Assembly: GCF_040365005.1 (NCBI RefSeq)
Contig: NZ_BAABWV010000011.1
Location: 62,001-126,000 of the forward strand
DNA length: 64,000 nucleotides
Source: Antarcticimicrobium sp040365005
GTDB taxonomy: Bacteria > Pseudomonadota > Alphaproteobacteria > Rhodobacterales > Rhodobacteraceae
Direction of reading: 5' to 3'
The notes under the pieces were generated by a model that saw nothing but the letters and a program-made list of their open reading frames with translations, ran no database searches and was not told where the DNA came from. The position numbers and the translations under genes are program-made. Of this stretch, positions 17,625-26,554 are shown in pieces (positions within the stretch are counted from its first letter, which is position 1; the number at the start of each line of letters is the position of its first letter).

Positions 17625-19214
17625 TCAGTGCCGGAAATGGCGCATGCCGGTGAACACCATGGCCAGCCCCGCCTCGTCGGCGGCGGCGATCACCTCGTCG
17701 TCGCGCATCGAACCGCCGGGCTGGATCACGCAGGTGGCGCCGGCCGCTGCTGCCTCAAGCAGGCCGTCGGGGAACGGGAAGAAGGCATCCGAAGCCACCG
17801 CGGAACCGATGGTCAGCGGCTCGGCGAGGCCCAGCGCCTCGGCCATGCGCTCGGCCTTCTTGGCGGCGATCAGGGCCGAGTCGACCCGGCTCATCTGGCC
17901 GGCGCCGACGCCGACGGTGGCCTGGTCCCGGACATAGACGATGGCGTTGGACTTGACGTGCTTGGCCACCTTCCAGGCGAACAGCAGGTCACGCATCTGC
18001 TCTTCGGTCGGGGCGAGCTTGGTCACCACCTTGAGATCGTCCATGCCGACGAAACCGTTGTCCTTGTCCTGCACCAGGACGCCGCCGGAGACCTGGCGAA
18101 AGGTCTTCATCCCCGCCATCACGTCGGGCAGCCCGTCGGTGGTCAGCAGGCGCAGGTTCTTTTTCTTGGCAAAGATCTCCTTTGCCGCGTCCGAGGCGCC
18201 CGGCGCGATCACCACCTCGGTGAAGATGCCGGTGATTTCTTGCGCCGTTTCGGCATCCAGCGGCTTGTTCAGCGCGACGATGCCGCCAAAGGCGCTGGTG
18301 CGGTCACAGTCGAAGGCGGATTTGTAGGCCTCGAGCAGGGTCGCGCCCTTGGCCACGCCGCAGGGGTTGGCATGCTTGATGATGGCACAGGCGGCCGTGT
18401 CCTCGGGGGCAAATTCCGCCACCAGCTCAAAGGCCGCGTCGGTGTCGTTGATGTTGTTGTAGGACAGTTCCTTGCCCTGGTGCTGCACCGCGGTCGCCAC
18501 ACCGGGGCGGTTCGAGCCATCGGTGTAGAAGGCCGCGCTTTGGTGCGGGTTCTCGCCATAGCGCAGGGTCTGGGCCAGCGTTCCGGCAAAGGCACGGCGC
18601 CGCGGCGCAGGCTGTTCCAGAGCCTCGGCCATCCAGGCCGACACGGCGGCGTCATAGGCGGCGGTGCGCGAATAGGCGGTCAGCGCCAGTTTTTGGCGGA
18701 AGCCATAGCTGGTCTGGCCGTCGTTCGCATCCAGTTCGGCCAGCAGCGCGTCGTAATCGGCCACGTCCACCACGACGTTGACAAAGGCGTGGTTCTTCGA
18801 GGCCGCGCGGATCATCGCCGGGCCGCCGATGTCGATGTTCTCGATGCAGGTGGCATAGTCGGCGCCCTTGGCGACGGTTTCCTCGAACGGGTAGAGGTTG
18901 ACCACCAGCAGGTCGATCGGCGCGATCAGGTGGGTGTCCATCGCTGCCTGGTGCGAGGGATCATCACGCAGCGCCAGCAGCCCGCCATGCACCATCGGGT
19001 GCAGGGTTTTGACCCGGCCGTCCATCATCTCGGGGAATCCGGTCACTTCCGACACGTCGCGCACCTCGAGGCCGGCATTGCGCAGGGCGCCGGCGGTGCC
19101 GCCGGTGCTGATCAGCTCGACCCCGCGTGCGGCCAGGGCCTGGCCCAGTTCGATCAGGCCGGTCTTGTCGGAGACGGAAAGCAGGGCACGGCGCACAGGG
19201 TAGAGGTCGGTCAT
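17625..19214 (-). CDS. purH: Bifunctional AICAR transformylase/IMP cyclohydrolase
   Basis: Catalyses the last two steps of IMP synthesis. From the ATG at 19214 it is 529 residues, the same length as E. coli PurH. The N-terminal cyclohydrolase begins RRALLSVSDKTGLIELGQAL with STGGTAGALR. The C-terminal transformylase shows RYGENPHQSAAFY, IKHANPCGVA and SDAFFPFPDGL. AAGGA lies upstream of the chosen start; the 13-residue extension possible upstream is not conserved-looking. Directly followed by lspA. Confidence 0.98.
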   Translation of the reverse strand: MTDLYPVRRALLSVSDKTGLIELGQALAARGVELISTGGTAGALRNAGLEVRDVSEVTGFPEMMDGRVKTLHPMVHGGLLALRDDPSHQAAMDTHLIAPIDLLVVNLYPFEETVAKGADYATCIENIDIGGPAMIRAASKNHAFVNVVVDVADYDALLAELDANDGQTSYGFRQKLALTAYSRTAAYDAAVSAWMAEALEQPAPRRRAFAGTLAQTLRYGENPHQSAAFYTDGSNRPGVATAVQHQGKELSYNNINDTDAAFELVAEFAPEDTAACAIIKHANPCGVAKGATLLEAYKSAFDCDRTSAFGGIVALNKPLDAETAQEITGIFTEVVIAPGASDAAKEIFAKKKNLRLLTTDGLPDVMAGMKTFRQVSGGVLVQDKDNGFVGMDDLKVVTKLAPTEEQMRDLLFAWKVAKHVKSNAIVYVRDQATVGVGAGQMSRVDSALIAAKKAERMAEALGLAEPLTIGSAVASDAFFPFPDGLLEAAAAGATCVIQPGGSMRDDEVIAAADEAGLAMVFTGMRHFRH

Positions 19215-19325
19215 GAATCGATCCTTGATCTCGGTTAGGTCTGCGCGCGGCATAATCCATATCCCGCCGGGATTGAACCACCCCTTTTGCCGCGCCGCAG
19301 CAAGCCGGGCGCCCCCCGCCGCGTC

Positions 19326-21068
19326 TCAGCCGGAAAAATCAGGCTCTTCCCGATGGAGGTCGCGCACCGCGATGGCGGTGTCCTGCGCCTTGCTCAGCGA
19401 CCAGCGCACGCGGGTGCGATAGTCCAGCGCCCGGCCCGACAGCACGATCTGCCGGCTCGCGCGTGGCTTCAGCCGGCCCTTTTCGAGATAAACGCTGGGC
19501 TCCAGGCTCAGTTCCTTGCCGCCCTCGTGGCGGAACACCCAGATTTCCCCGCTTTTCAACGCCATCGACACCGCCGCCCCACCAAGGTCGAGCGCCGCGT
19601 CCACCTCCGGATGCAGGTGCAGGCGGATGTCGAACCCGATGCCCGACAGCACGGTGGCATCCATCGCCTTGTCAAAGCGGCGCTTGTCGGCATCCTCGAC
19701 CGCCAGCAACATGTCCTCGGCGACCAGCCCGCGCCCGTCGAAGGTGAGGTCGAGGCTGCGCACATGGGTCAGGCCGAAATTGCGCAGATAGCCGTCGTGC
19801 CCGCCCTGGAACCGCAGGCCGTCAGCCATCTCGGAAATCTCGGTGGGCACCCGCAACGGGGCGTCGATCAGCGCCTCGCGCCCGGTGCCGCGCGCCGGAT
19901 CGGCCAACCGCGCGCTGGAATAGCCATCCAGGCAGAGCGTGGAATGCGACGGCGTCGCCCGGCCCGCCCGGCGCCATTCCACCCCAAACGAGGCACCGGA
20001 GCCGCAGTTGACGATCAGCGGACGCCGCCCGGAGGTCAGCTCGAACGCCAGGGTCGAGGCATGGGCGTTGAACGAGGCCGCGCGGCGCGGCGGCGGGCTG
20101 GCATCGACGATCACCGTGGTGCGCCCGCCCGACAGGCGCGCATAGCCCATCGCCAGCCCCTCCGGCTGGCCCGGCTTGACCTGGCTGGCGGCCAGCGCGT
20201 GATCGAGCCGCCCCTCCATGCCGCGACCGCCACCGTGGAACCGCGCCAGCCCGCCATCGGCGTGGCGCAGGGTGCGCAGGGTCGGCGCGATCCGCTCGAT
20301 CGCCGCCTGGTGCGGGGCCGGTACCCCGCGCCCGGCGTCGTGCAACACCGCCGCCGCCCAGGTCAGCAGGGTGAACACCTCGAGCAGTTCCTCGGGGTTG
20401 CGGGTGGGCAGGCCGCCCTGGCCGTCGATCTGGGCCTCGCATTCGCGCGCCAGCGCCCGGACCGCCGGATCGGCCAGTTCCTCGCGCCCCTCCAGCGACA
20501 GCCCGGCATAGATCAGCCCGGTCAGCGCCTCGAACCGGGGCAGGCCCGGCGCCGCCCCGGTCCAGCGTTTCGACAGGAACCAGGTCTGCGCCGAGAGCGA
20601 CCGGTAAAAGACATCGCTGGCGTCGCGCTCCTGCCCGCGCAGCAGGAACAGCGCATGGTTGATCCAGCGGATCACCCGCCGCCCGGCGAGGTCCGGCGTC
20701 CAGCCGGGCCCGAGCCCGCCGCCATGCGCCTCGATCCAGCCCCAGAGCCAGGCCTGCGCCTTGGCCCGGGCCGCCATGTCGCCCACCGCCGCCAGGTCGT
20801 CGAGCCAGGCAAAGCCGTGACGCTCGGCATCGAAGGCGGCATTGGGGGCGGCGACATCCCACAGCGCGGTATCACGCGATTCGATCAGGTAGCCGGCAAA
20901 CAGGAGGTTGCCCGCGACCAACTGCCGGCCGCGGGCAAAACTGCCGATGGTGCGCGGCTCGGGTTGCGAGACGAACGCGGTCGCCGCGCGTTGCCGGCGG
21001 CTGAGCCGGGCGTACAGCCGGTTGAGGATTCGTGTCCTTCGGCCGGCGAAACTGTCAGGACTGGACAT
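19326..21068 (-). CDS. Heparinase II/III family protein
   Basis: A 580-residue protein with an alpha-helical toroid-like N-terminal half (about residues 30–310) and a beta-rich C-terminal half that includes the SFNAHASTLAFEL, FGVEWRRAGRATPSHSTLCLDG and GGHDGYLRNFGLTHVRSL stretches of alphaproteobacterial heparinase II/III-like proteins. No signal peptide is seen, unlike secreted lyases. The substrate is unknown; its conserved position between rsmB and purH suggests an envelope or housekeeping role rather than host glycan use (inference). Confidence 0.85.
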   Translation of the reverse strand: MSSPDSFAGRRTRILNRLYARLSRRQRAATAFVSQPEPRTIGSFARGRQLVAGNLLFAGYLIESRDTALWDVAAPNAAFDAERHGFAWLDDLAAVGDMAARAKAQAWLWGWIEAHGGGLGPGWTPDLAGRRVIRWINHALFLLRGQERDASDVFYRSLSAQTWFLSKRWTGAAPGLPRFEALTGLIYAGLSLEGREELADPAVRALARECEAQIDGQGGLPTRNPEELLEVFTLLTWAAAVLHDAGRGVPAPHQAAIERIAPTLRTLRHADGGLARFHGGGRGMEGRLDHALAASQVKPGQPEGLAMGYARLSGGRTTVIVDASPPPRRAASFNAHASTLAFELTSGRRPLIVNCGSGASFGVEWRRAGRATPSHSTLCLDGYSSARLADPARGTGREALIDAPLRVPTEISEMADGLRFQGGHDGYLRNFGLTHVRSLDLTFDGRGLVAEDMLLAVEDADKRRFDKAMDATVLSGIGFDIRLHLHPEVDAALDLGGAAVSMALKSGEIWVFRHEGGKELSLEPSVYLEKGRLKPRASRQIVLSGRALDYRTRVRWSLSKAQDTAIAVRDLHREEPDFSG

Positions 21069-21150
21069 GCTCTCTGCCTCTCACGCTCTCTGGCGTTTCC
21101 GGCAGATCATAGCGGCGCAGGGCCGCCAAGTCACTTGCGAAACCCGGGTC

Positions 21151-22416
21151 TCAGGCGGCTTTGCGCAGGCAGGCGATGTAAAATCCGTCCATTCCGCCCA
21201 GATCGGCCCAGTAATCGGGCCGCAGGCGCAGCCCGCCCTCGGCCTCGATCCAGCCCGGGTCGATACCCGGCAGGGCCAGCGCGGCGCGGTCAATGCTGGC
21301 GTCCTCCAGCATGTCCAGCGCCTCCTCGACCTGCACCTCGCCCTCGTCAGGCAGCAGCGAACAGGTGCAGTAGACCAGCCGCCCGCCCGGTTTCAGCAGG
21401 CTCCAGGCATGCGCCAGCATGCGCGCCTGCAACTCGATCAGCGCGCCGAACTCGGCCCCGTCCTTGGCAAAGGGCAGGTCGGGATGGCGCCGGATCGTGC
21501 CGGTGGCCGAACAGGGCGCGTCGAGCAGGATGGCATCGTACTGGCCCTGGTGCTCCAGCGCGTCGCCAACCACCACCTGCGCCGCAAGCCCGGTGCGGCC
21601 GAGATTCTCGCGCAGCCGGCCAAGGCGGGCATCGGAGACGTCGAGCGCCACCACCTCGGCCCCGGCAGCGGCCAGTTGCAACGTCTTGCCCCCCGGCGCG
21701 GCGCACATGTCGAGCACGGTTTCGCCTGGCTGCGCCGCCAGCACCCGCGCCGGCAGCGCGGCGGCGGCATCCTGCACCCACCAGGCGCCCTCGGCAAAGC
21801 CCGGCAGCGTCGAGACCTGGCCCGGCGTATCCAGCCGCAGCGATCCGGTGGGCAAGACCCGCGCGCCGGGCAGATCGACCTGCGCCCCCGCGCGCGGCGT
21901 GATGTCCAGCGGTGCCCCGGCAAAATGCGCCGCCTCCATCGCCGCCATCGCCTCGCCGCCCCAGGCCTGGACCAGCGGCTTGCGCAGCCATTTCGGCAGC
22001 CGCGGCACCCGCAACTGGCCCCAGGCCTCCGGCCCCTCGGCGGCGACCTTGCGCAGCACCGCGTTGACCAGCCCCTTCAGGTGCCCGTGGTGGCGATCCC
22101 GGCTGACGATGGTGACCATGGCATTGACCACACCATGGGCCGCGCCGCCCTGGCACAGCTCCACCGTGCCCAGCCGCAGCGCGTTGCGCACCGGCAGGGG
22201 CGGGTATTTGCGCAGGTGCTTCTGCAACAGCCGGTCGGCGCGCTCCAGCCCGCGCAGGGTGTCGGAGGCCAGCCGTTGCGCGCGGGCGCGGTCAGCCGGT
22301 TCCAGCCGATCGAGCGCCCCGGCGGCCAGGCATTCGGACAGCAGACGCCCCTCGCCCAGGACCTGGTCGAGCAAGTGGATCGCGCTGCGCCGCGCCGTGG
22401 TTGCGTTGTCGTCCAT
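21151..22416 (-). CDS. rsmB: 16S rRNA m5C methyltransferase RsmB-type (NOL1/NOP2/Sun family)
   Basis: A 421-residue protein with an N-terminal NusB-like RNA-binding domain (about 1–135) and a SAM-dependent methyltransferase domain: DMCAAPGGKTLQLAA for SAM, DAPCSATGTIRRHPD and TCSLLPDEGE carrying the two catalytic Cys residues. The ATG at 22416 is chosen because GAAGGATGG lies 7 bp upstream; ATGs at 22425 and 22449 lack suitable sites. E. coli RsmB methylates C967 of 16S rRNA; the exact site here is inferred. Confidence 0.93.
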   Translation of the reverse strand: MDDNATTARRSAIHLLDQVLGEGRLLSECLAAGALDRLEPADRARAQRLASDTLRGLERADRLLQKHLRKYPPLPVRNALRLGTVELCQGGAAHGVVNAMVTIVSRDRHHGHLKGLVNAVLRKVAAEGPEAWGQLRVPRLPKWLRKPLVQAWGGEAMAAMEAAHFAGAPLDITPRAGAQVDLPGARVLPTGSLRLDTPGQVSTLPGFAEGAWWVQDAAAALPARVLAAQPGETVLDMCAAPGGKTLQLAAAGAEVVALDVSDARLGRLRENLGRTGLAAQVVVGDALEHQGQYDAILLDAPCSATGTIRRHPDLPFAKDGAEFGALIELQARMLAHAWSLLKPGGRLVYCTCSLLPDEGEVQVEEALDMLEDASIDRAALALPGIDPGWIEAEGGLRLRPDYWADLGGMDGFYIACLRKAA

Positions 22417-22504
22417 GCCTGCCATCCTTCGCTGCGTCCCTGCGCCCATCTTGCCCCCGGGTGACGGAGGCGTATATCACGGAGGCAGAGCAAAGGAACC
22501 CGTG

Positions 22505-22711
22505 ATGCGTGAGAACGACAGCCCGAATGCCGCGCAGGACGATGCCGACCTGCCCCCCGCCGCAAAACGCGCGCTGGCCGAGGCGCAGGAGCGCCGCCGC
22601 AAGGCCGAGGCCGAAGTGCAGCCCCTCCCCACGGAGCTGGGCGGGCGCAACGGACCCGAACCGGTCCGTTATGGCGACTGGGAAAAGAAGGGAATCGCGA
22701 TCGATTTCTGA
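22505..22711 (+). CDS. DUF1674 / succinate dehydrogenase assembly factor 4 homologue
   Basis: A 68-residue protein with a charged Ala/Glu-rich N-terminus and the diagnostic C-terminus GGRNGPEPVRYGDWEKKGI ending in IDF. In eukaryotes SDHAF4 protects and loads the flavinylated succinate dehydrogenase subunit; the bacterial role is inferred. The ATG has AAAGGA upstream. It is transcribed divergently from rsmB with under 90 bp between the starts. Confidence 0.9.
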   Translation: MRENDSPNAAQDDADLPPAAKRALAEAQERRRKAEAEVQPLPTELGGRNGPEPVRYGDWEKKGIAIDF

Positions 22712-22717
22712 TCGCGA
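22695..22717. other. Perfect 8-bp inverted repeat over the DUF1674 stop codon
   Basis: TCGCGATC (22695–22702) and GATCGCGA (22710–22717) flank a 7-nt loop containing the stop codon. It could act as a 3' stabilising hairpin. There is no T-run, so it is not called an intrinsic terminator. Confidence 0.55.
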
Positions 22718-22736
22718 CCCGTTCGGGCGTGGAAAA

Positions 22737-22751
22737 GGGGGCGCCGCCCCC
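22737..22751. other. GGGGGC/GCCCCC hairpin between DUF1674 gene and dapB
   Basis: A 6-bp all-GC stem with a 3-nt loop in the space between convergent genes, 24 bp from the GAGTATTTGA motif copy. It probably stops transcription or stabilises 3' ends (inference). The same stem sequence recurs beside a related motif at 52791–52806. Confidence 0.5.
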
Positions 22752-22774
22752 TCGGCCTGACGGCCTCACCCCCG

Positions 22775-22798
22775 GAGTATTTGACAAGAGAAGAAGCC
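22775..22798 (+). repeat. GAGTATTTGA...GAAGAAGCC intergenic motif, copy 2
   Basis: Matches 9890–9913 at 23 of 24 positions, with A replaced by C at the eleventh base. It sits just past the dapB stop codon on the opposite strand and is not next to a start codon here, so the motif is not simply a ribosome-binding site. Confidence 0.7.
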
Positions 22799-22806
22799 GG
22801 GCCGGG

Positions 22807-23616
22807 TCATAGCCCCAGTACGTCCACCATGTCGTATTGGCCGGGCGCCTTGCCTTGGCCCCAGAGCGCGGCCCGGAGCGCACCGCGGGCAAAGATCGCC
22901 CGGTCGGTGGCCAGGTGACGCAGCACGATACGCTCGCCATCGGCGGCGAAGAGCACGTCATGCTCGCCCACGATGTCGCCACCGCGAATCGCCGAAAAGC
23001 CGATGTGCCCCCGCTCGCGCGCGCCGGTGATCCCGTCGCGGCCCCGGTCGGCGACCTCGGAGAGCGTGACGCCACGCCCCTCGGCGGCGGCCTCGCCCAG
23101 CATCAGCGCGGTGCCCGAGGGCGCGTCGACCTTGTGGCGGTGATGCGCCTCGATCACCTCGATGTCGAAATCCTCGTCCAGCGCGGCGGCCACCCGTTTT
23201 GTCAATTGCACCAGCAGGTTGACGCCCAGGCTCATGTTTCCGGCACGGACGATCACCGCGTGGCGCGCCGCCGGCTCCAGCCGGGCAATCTGCGCATCGG
23301 TCATGCCGGTGGTGCCGATCACGTGCACCGCGCGGGCCTGGGCCGCCAGCGCGGCGAACTCCAGCGTTGCCTCGGGCGCGGTGAAATCGATCACCGCCTG
23401 CGCCTGCGCAAAGGCGTCGAGCGGCTGGTCGGTCACGGTCACGCCCAGCGCCGCGCCGCCCATCGCCTCGCCCACATCGCGGCCGACCCAGGAATGGCCG
23501 GCCTGTTCCACCGCACCGACCAGATGCGCCTTGTCGCTCTCGCTGATGATCCTGATCAGCATCTGGCCCATCCGGCCCGATGCCCCGGTCACGACGATCC
23601 CCGGCTTTTGTGTCAT
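22807..23616 (-). CDS. dapB: 4-hydroxy-tetrahydrodipicolinate reductase
   Basis: Reduces hydroxy-tetrahydrodipicolinate with NAD(P)H in lysine and diaminopimelate synthesis. The 269-residue protein has the nucleotide loop GASGRMG (11–17), ALGVTVTDQP, the GTTGM segment and the catalytic HHRHKVDAPSGTAL. GAAAGGG lies upstream of the ATG. Convergent with the DUF1674 gene and divergent from rbfA. Confidence 0.97.
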   Translation of the reverse strand: MTQKPGIVVTGASGRMGQMLIRIISESDKAHLVGAVEQAGHSWVGRDVGEAMGGAALGVTVTDQPLDAFAQAQAVIDFTAPEATLEFAALAAQARAVHVIGTTGMTDAQIARLEPAARHAVIVRAGNMSLGVNLLVQLTKRVAAALDEDFDIEVIEAHHRHKVDAPSGTALMLGEAAAEGRGVTLSEVADRGRDGITGARERGHIGFSAIRGGDIVGEHDVLFAADGERIVLRHLATDRAIFARGALRAALWGQGKAPGQYDMVDVLGL

Positions 23617-23706
23617 CTCGGCGCCCTTTCGCTGCGGTGTCCGGTTGTTTTCCTACCTGCTCCCGCGCGCCTTGGCAAAGGCCCCGCGAAGGCGTAGATC
23701 GGGGAC

Positions 23707-24102
23707 ATGGCAAAGAACAAGTTTCATGACGGTCCCGGTCCCTCGCAGCGGCAGCTGCGCGTGGGCGAACTGATCCGGCGCACGCTGGCCGAGGTGCTGG
23801 CGCGCGGCGACATCCATGACCCGGACCTCAACCGCATGTCGATCACCGTGGGCGAGGTGCGCACCTCGCCCGATCTCAAGATCGCCACCGCCTATGTGCT
23901 GCCGCTGGGCGGCAAGGGGCAGGAGGACGTGGTCAAGCTGCTGGCCCGCAACAAGGGCGAGCTGCGCCGCATCATCGGCAAGAAGGCCGGGCTGAAATTC
24001 ACCCCCGACCTGCGGTTCCAGCTGGACCAGACCTTTGACCAGATGGACGAAACCCGCCGCATGCTGTCGCAGGACGCGGTGCGCCGCGACCTCGAGAGCT
24101 GA
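23707..24102 (+). CDS. rbfA: Ribosome-binding factor A
   Basis: A 131-residue KH-fold protein assisting 16S rRNA 5'-end maturation. Recognised from RQLRVGELIRRTLAEVL, the internal SPDLKIATAYV strand and the LKFTPDLRFQLDQTFDQ region before a C-terminal helix. Its stop overlaps the next ATG by one base (TGATG), and truB follows, a common pairing. Confidence 0.96.
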   Translation: MAKNKFHDGPGPSQRQLRVGELIRRTLAEVLARGDIHDPDLNRMSITVGEVRTSPDLKIATAYVLPLGGKGQEDVVKLLARNKGELRRIIGKKAGLKFTPDLRFQLDQTFDQMDETRRMLSQDAVRRDLES

Positions 24103-24836
24103 TGCGCGCCGTCCTGGCGTTCGTGGCCATGCTCGTCGCCGGGCCCTCGGCGGCGGTCGAATGCCGTGACACCAGCCATGACGGCAATCGCTATACCATC
24201 TGCGAGGTCGATGCCGCGCAAGAGGATCTGCGGCTGTTCCTGAACGGCGACGACGGGCGGCCGCTGGGCCAGTTCGGGGCGGTGAACCGCGTGCTGGCGG
24301 ATGAAGGAAAGCAGCTGGCCTTCGCGATGAACGCCGGGATGTATCACGACGACCGCAGCCCGGTCGGCCATTACGTGGAGAACGGGCAAGAGGTTATGCG
24401 GGTGATTCCCGGCGCCGGGCCAGGCAACTTCGGCCTGTTGCCCAACGGGGTCTTCTGCATTTCCGAAGGACGCGCCGAGGTGATCGAAACGCAGGCCTAT
24501 CTCGCGCGCGATCCCGGTTGCACCCATGCCACCCAGTCGGGGCCGATGCTGGTGATCGACGGGGCGCTGCATCCGCGCTTTCTGCCCGACAGCACCTCGC
24601 GCTATGTGCGCAACGGGGTGGGCACCAGCGCCGACGGAACCCGCGCGGTCTTTGCCCTGTCGCGGGGGCCGGTCACGTTCCACGCCTTCGCGCGGCTTTT
24701 TCGCGATCACCTGAAGCTGCCGCAGGCGCTGTATTTCGACGGCAACATCTCGCGCCTCTACGCGCCCGGGCTGGGACGGAACGATCCCGGTTTCGACCTC
24801 GGGCCGATTGTGGGCGTGGCCGAACCGGCCGAATAG
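24102..24836 (+). CDS. Phosphodiester glycosidase-like (DUF2233/NAGPA) exported protein
   Basis: A 244-residue protein with signal MRAVLAFVAMLVAGPSAA. The family core is seen in FAMNAGMYHDDRSPVGHYVENG, the THATQSGPMLVIDG segment, and ALYFDGNISRLYAPG near the C-terminus. NAGPA domains hydrolyse sugar phosphodiesters, and bacterial members are placed in cell-envelope glycan turnover; the substrate here is unknown. Coupled to rbfA and lying before truB. Confidence 0.83.
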   Translation: MRAVLAFVAMLVAGPSAAVECRDTSHDGNRYTICEVDAAQEDLRLFLNGDDGRPLGQFGAVNRVLADEGKQLAFAMNAGMYHDDRSPVGHYVENGQEVMRVIPGAGPGNFGLLPNGVFCISEGRAEVIETQAYLARDPGCTHATQSGPMLVIDGALHPRFLPDSTSRYVRNGVGTSADGTRAVFALSRGPVTFHAFARLFRDHLKLPQALYFDGNISRLYAPGLGRNDPGFDLGPIVGVAEPAE

Positions 24837-24945
24837 GGGAATTCGGCGCGGATTTCGTACAATTCCGCCGCCCCGCCGCCGCGCAAATTGACAGCGCCGC
24901 TCTGCTCGGCTACCTCGCCGCCCTCTGACCACGAACGGGAACGAC

Positions 24946-25851
24946 ATGGCACGCAAACGCAAGGGGCGCGACCTCTCCGGCTGGCTGGTGGTGGACAAAC
25001 CCGCCGGCATGACCTCCACCGCGGTGGTCAACAAGGTGCGCTGGGCGCTGGAGGCGAAGAAGGCCGGCCACGCCGGCACGCTGGACCCGGAGGCGACCGG
25101 CGTTCTGGCGGTGGCGCTGGGCGAGGCGACCAAGACGGTTCCCCATATCACCGACGCGCTCAAGGCCTATGCCTTTACCGTGCGGCTGGGCCAGGCCACC
25201 AACACCGACGACGCCGAGGGCGAGGTGATCGCAGAGAGCGCCGCCCGCCCCACGGACGACGAGATCAAATCGGCGCTGGGTCCGTTCATCGGCGACATCA
25301 TGCAGGTGCCGCCGAAATACTCGGCGGTCAAGATCGACGGCCAGCGCGCCTACAAGCTGGCGCGGGACGGCGAGGATTTCGAGGTCGAGGCGCGGCCGCT
25401 CTGGGTCGAGGAGCTGGTGATGACCGACCGGCCCGATGCCGATCACGTCGAGCTGGAAATGACCTGTGGCAAGGGCGGCTACGTGCGCGCCATCGCCCGC
25501 GACCTGGGCGCAGCGCTGGGCTGTCATGGCCACGTGGTGCGGCTGCGCCGGATCTGGTCCGGCCCCTTCGACGCCGAGGACGGCGTGACCCTTGCACAGA
25601 TCGACGAGATGGCCAGAACCCCGGCGCTGGATGACTTCATCCGCCCGCTGGAAGAGGGGCTGGCCGACCTGCCAGAGGTGAAATGCACCGCCGAGGGCGC
25701 GGCCAGGCTGCGCAACGGCAACCCCGGCACGGTGCTGCCGTCCGACGTGGAATACGGCGACGAATGCTGGGCCTCGTTCGAGGGGCGCGCGGTGGCGGTG
25801 GGCCGGTACAAGGCCGGGCAGCTGCATCCCAGCCGGGTGTTCAACCTGTAA
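24946..25851 (+). CDS. truB: tRNA pseudouridine-55 synthase
   Basis: Forms pseudouridine 55 in the T-loop of tRNAs. The 301-residue protein has the catalytic motif GHAGTLDPEATGVL (D47), WLVVDKPAGMTS at the N-terminus, YSAVKIDGQRAYKLAR, and GKGGYVRAIARDLG. Preceded by rbfA, as in many bacteria. Confidence 0.97.
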   Translation: MARKRKGRDLSGWLVVDKPAGMTSTAVVNKVRWALEAKKAGHAGTLDPEATGVLAVALGEATKTVPHITDALKAYAFTVRLGQATNTDDAEGEVIAESAARPTDDEIKSALGPFIGDIMQVPPKYSAVKIDGQRAYKLARDGEDFEVEARPLWVEELVMTDRPDADHVELEMTCGKGGYVRAIARDLGAALGCHGHVVRLRRIWSGPFDAEDGVTLAQIDEMARTPALDDFIRPLEEGLADLPEVKCTAEGAARLRNGNPGTVLPSDVEYGDECWASFEGRAVAVGRYKAGQLHPSRVFNL

Positions 25852-25957
25852 CCCCGGGACCGGCGCGACCATGGCCTGGCCGGCTGTACACCATCGGCGG
25901 GGTGCGACACATTCGAACTTGCGAATTCACCGGTTTGGCGAGACTGTCCCGCCGGCG

Positions 25958-25976
25958 GCGGGGGCCCCTCCCCCGC
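25958..25976 (+). other. GC-rich hairpin upstream of the DsrE-family gene
   Basis: GCGGGGG (25958–25964) and CCCCCGC (25970–25976) form a 7-bp stem with a 5-nt loop, 4 bp before the AAAGGAG ribosome site. It may end truB transcription or mask or protect the following leader. No T-run. Confidence 0.45.
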
Positions 25977-25993
25977 GCCGAAAGGAGCACTAC

Positions 25994-26365
25994 ATGAAAA
26001 CCGCGGATTTCGTCGCCACGCTGTTTGACGGCACCTCTGACCCGAACAAGATCACCGTTGCCTTTACCATGGCGCTGAACGCGCTGAACAAGGGCCACAG
26101 CGCGATCATCCTGCTGATGGTCGAGGCGGTCGAGCTGGGCAAGCCCGACATGCTGAACGCGATCGACATCGGCAAACCCTTTCAGCCCGCCGGCGAGCTG
26201 CTGGAGCAGTTCCTGGCCGCCGGTGGCCGGATCGGAATTTGCGGCGCCTGCATGATCCACAACGGGTTCACCGCCGAGGACATGGCCCCCGGGTACGAGA
26301 TCATCACCGCCCCGGATGTGGTCGACCTGTTGATGGCGGCCAAGGGCTCGCTGCAGATCACCTGA
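25994..26365 (+). CDS. DsrE family protein
   Basis: A 123-residue small alpha/beta protein with a strong AAAGGAG site. It contains GHSAIILLMVEAVELGK and GICGACMIHNGF, in which C83 and C86 form a CxxC-like pair. DsrE-type proteins carry sulfane sulfur or bind small ligands on a Cys in this region; its partner is unknown. It stands alone between hairpins on both sides. Confidence 0.82.
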   Translation: MKTADFVATLFDGTSDPNKITVAFTMALNALNKGHSAIILLMVEAVELGKPDMLNAIDIGKPFQPAGELLEQFLAAGGRIGICGACMIHNGFTAEDMAPGYEIITAPDVVDLLMAAKGSLQIT

Positions 26366-26372
26366 GGCCCGC

Positions 26373-26402
26373 ACCGACCTGGCCCCGACGGGGCCGGTCG
26401 GT
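26373..26402 (+). terminator. Strong hairpin after the DsrE-family gene
   Basis: ACCGACC–T–GGCCCC pairs with GGGGCC–GGTCGGT around a 3-nt loop, giving a 13-bp stem with a one-base bulge starting 8 bp after the stop. It lacks a T-run, so termination is likely but not certain. Confidence 0.55.
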
Positions 26403-26554
26403 CCGCAGGCGGATCGCGCCAGTCCCGGCGGTTTCCGGTTTCCCCCGGCCCCGCGCCGCGCTAACCACGATGGATGATCACCCGCATCCATACCGGGGCG
26501 ACGCGGCGACGCCTGTTGTCCCGGTATGGAGAGGCGACTGGAACGGGGTCCCGC

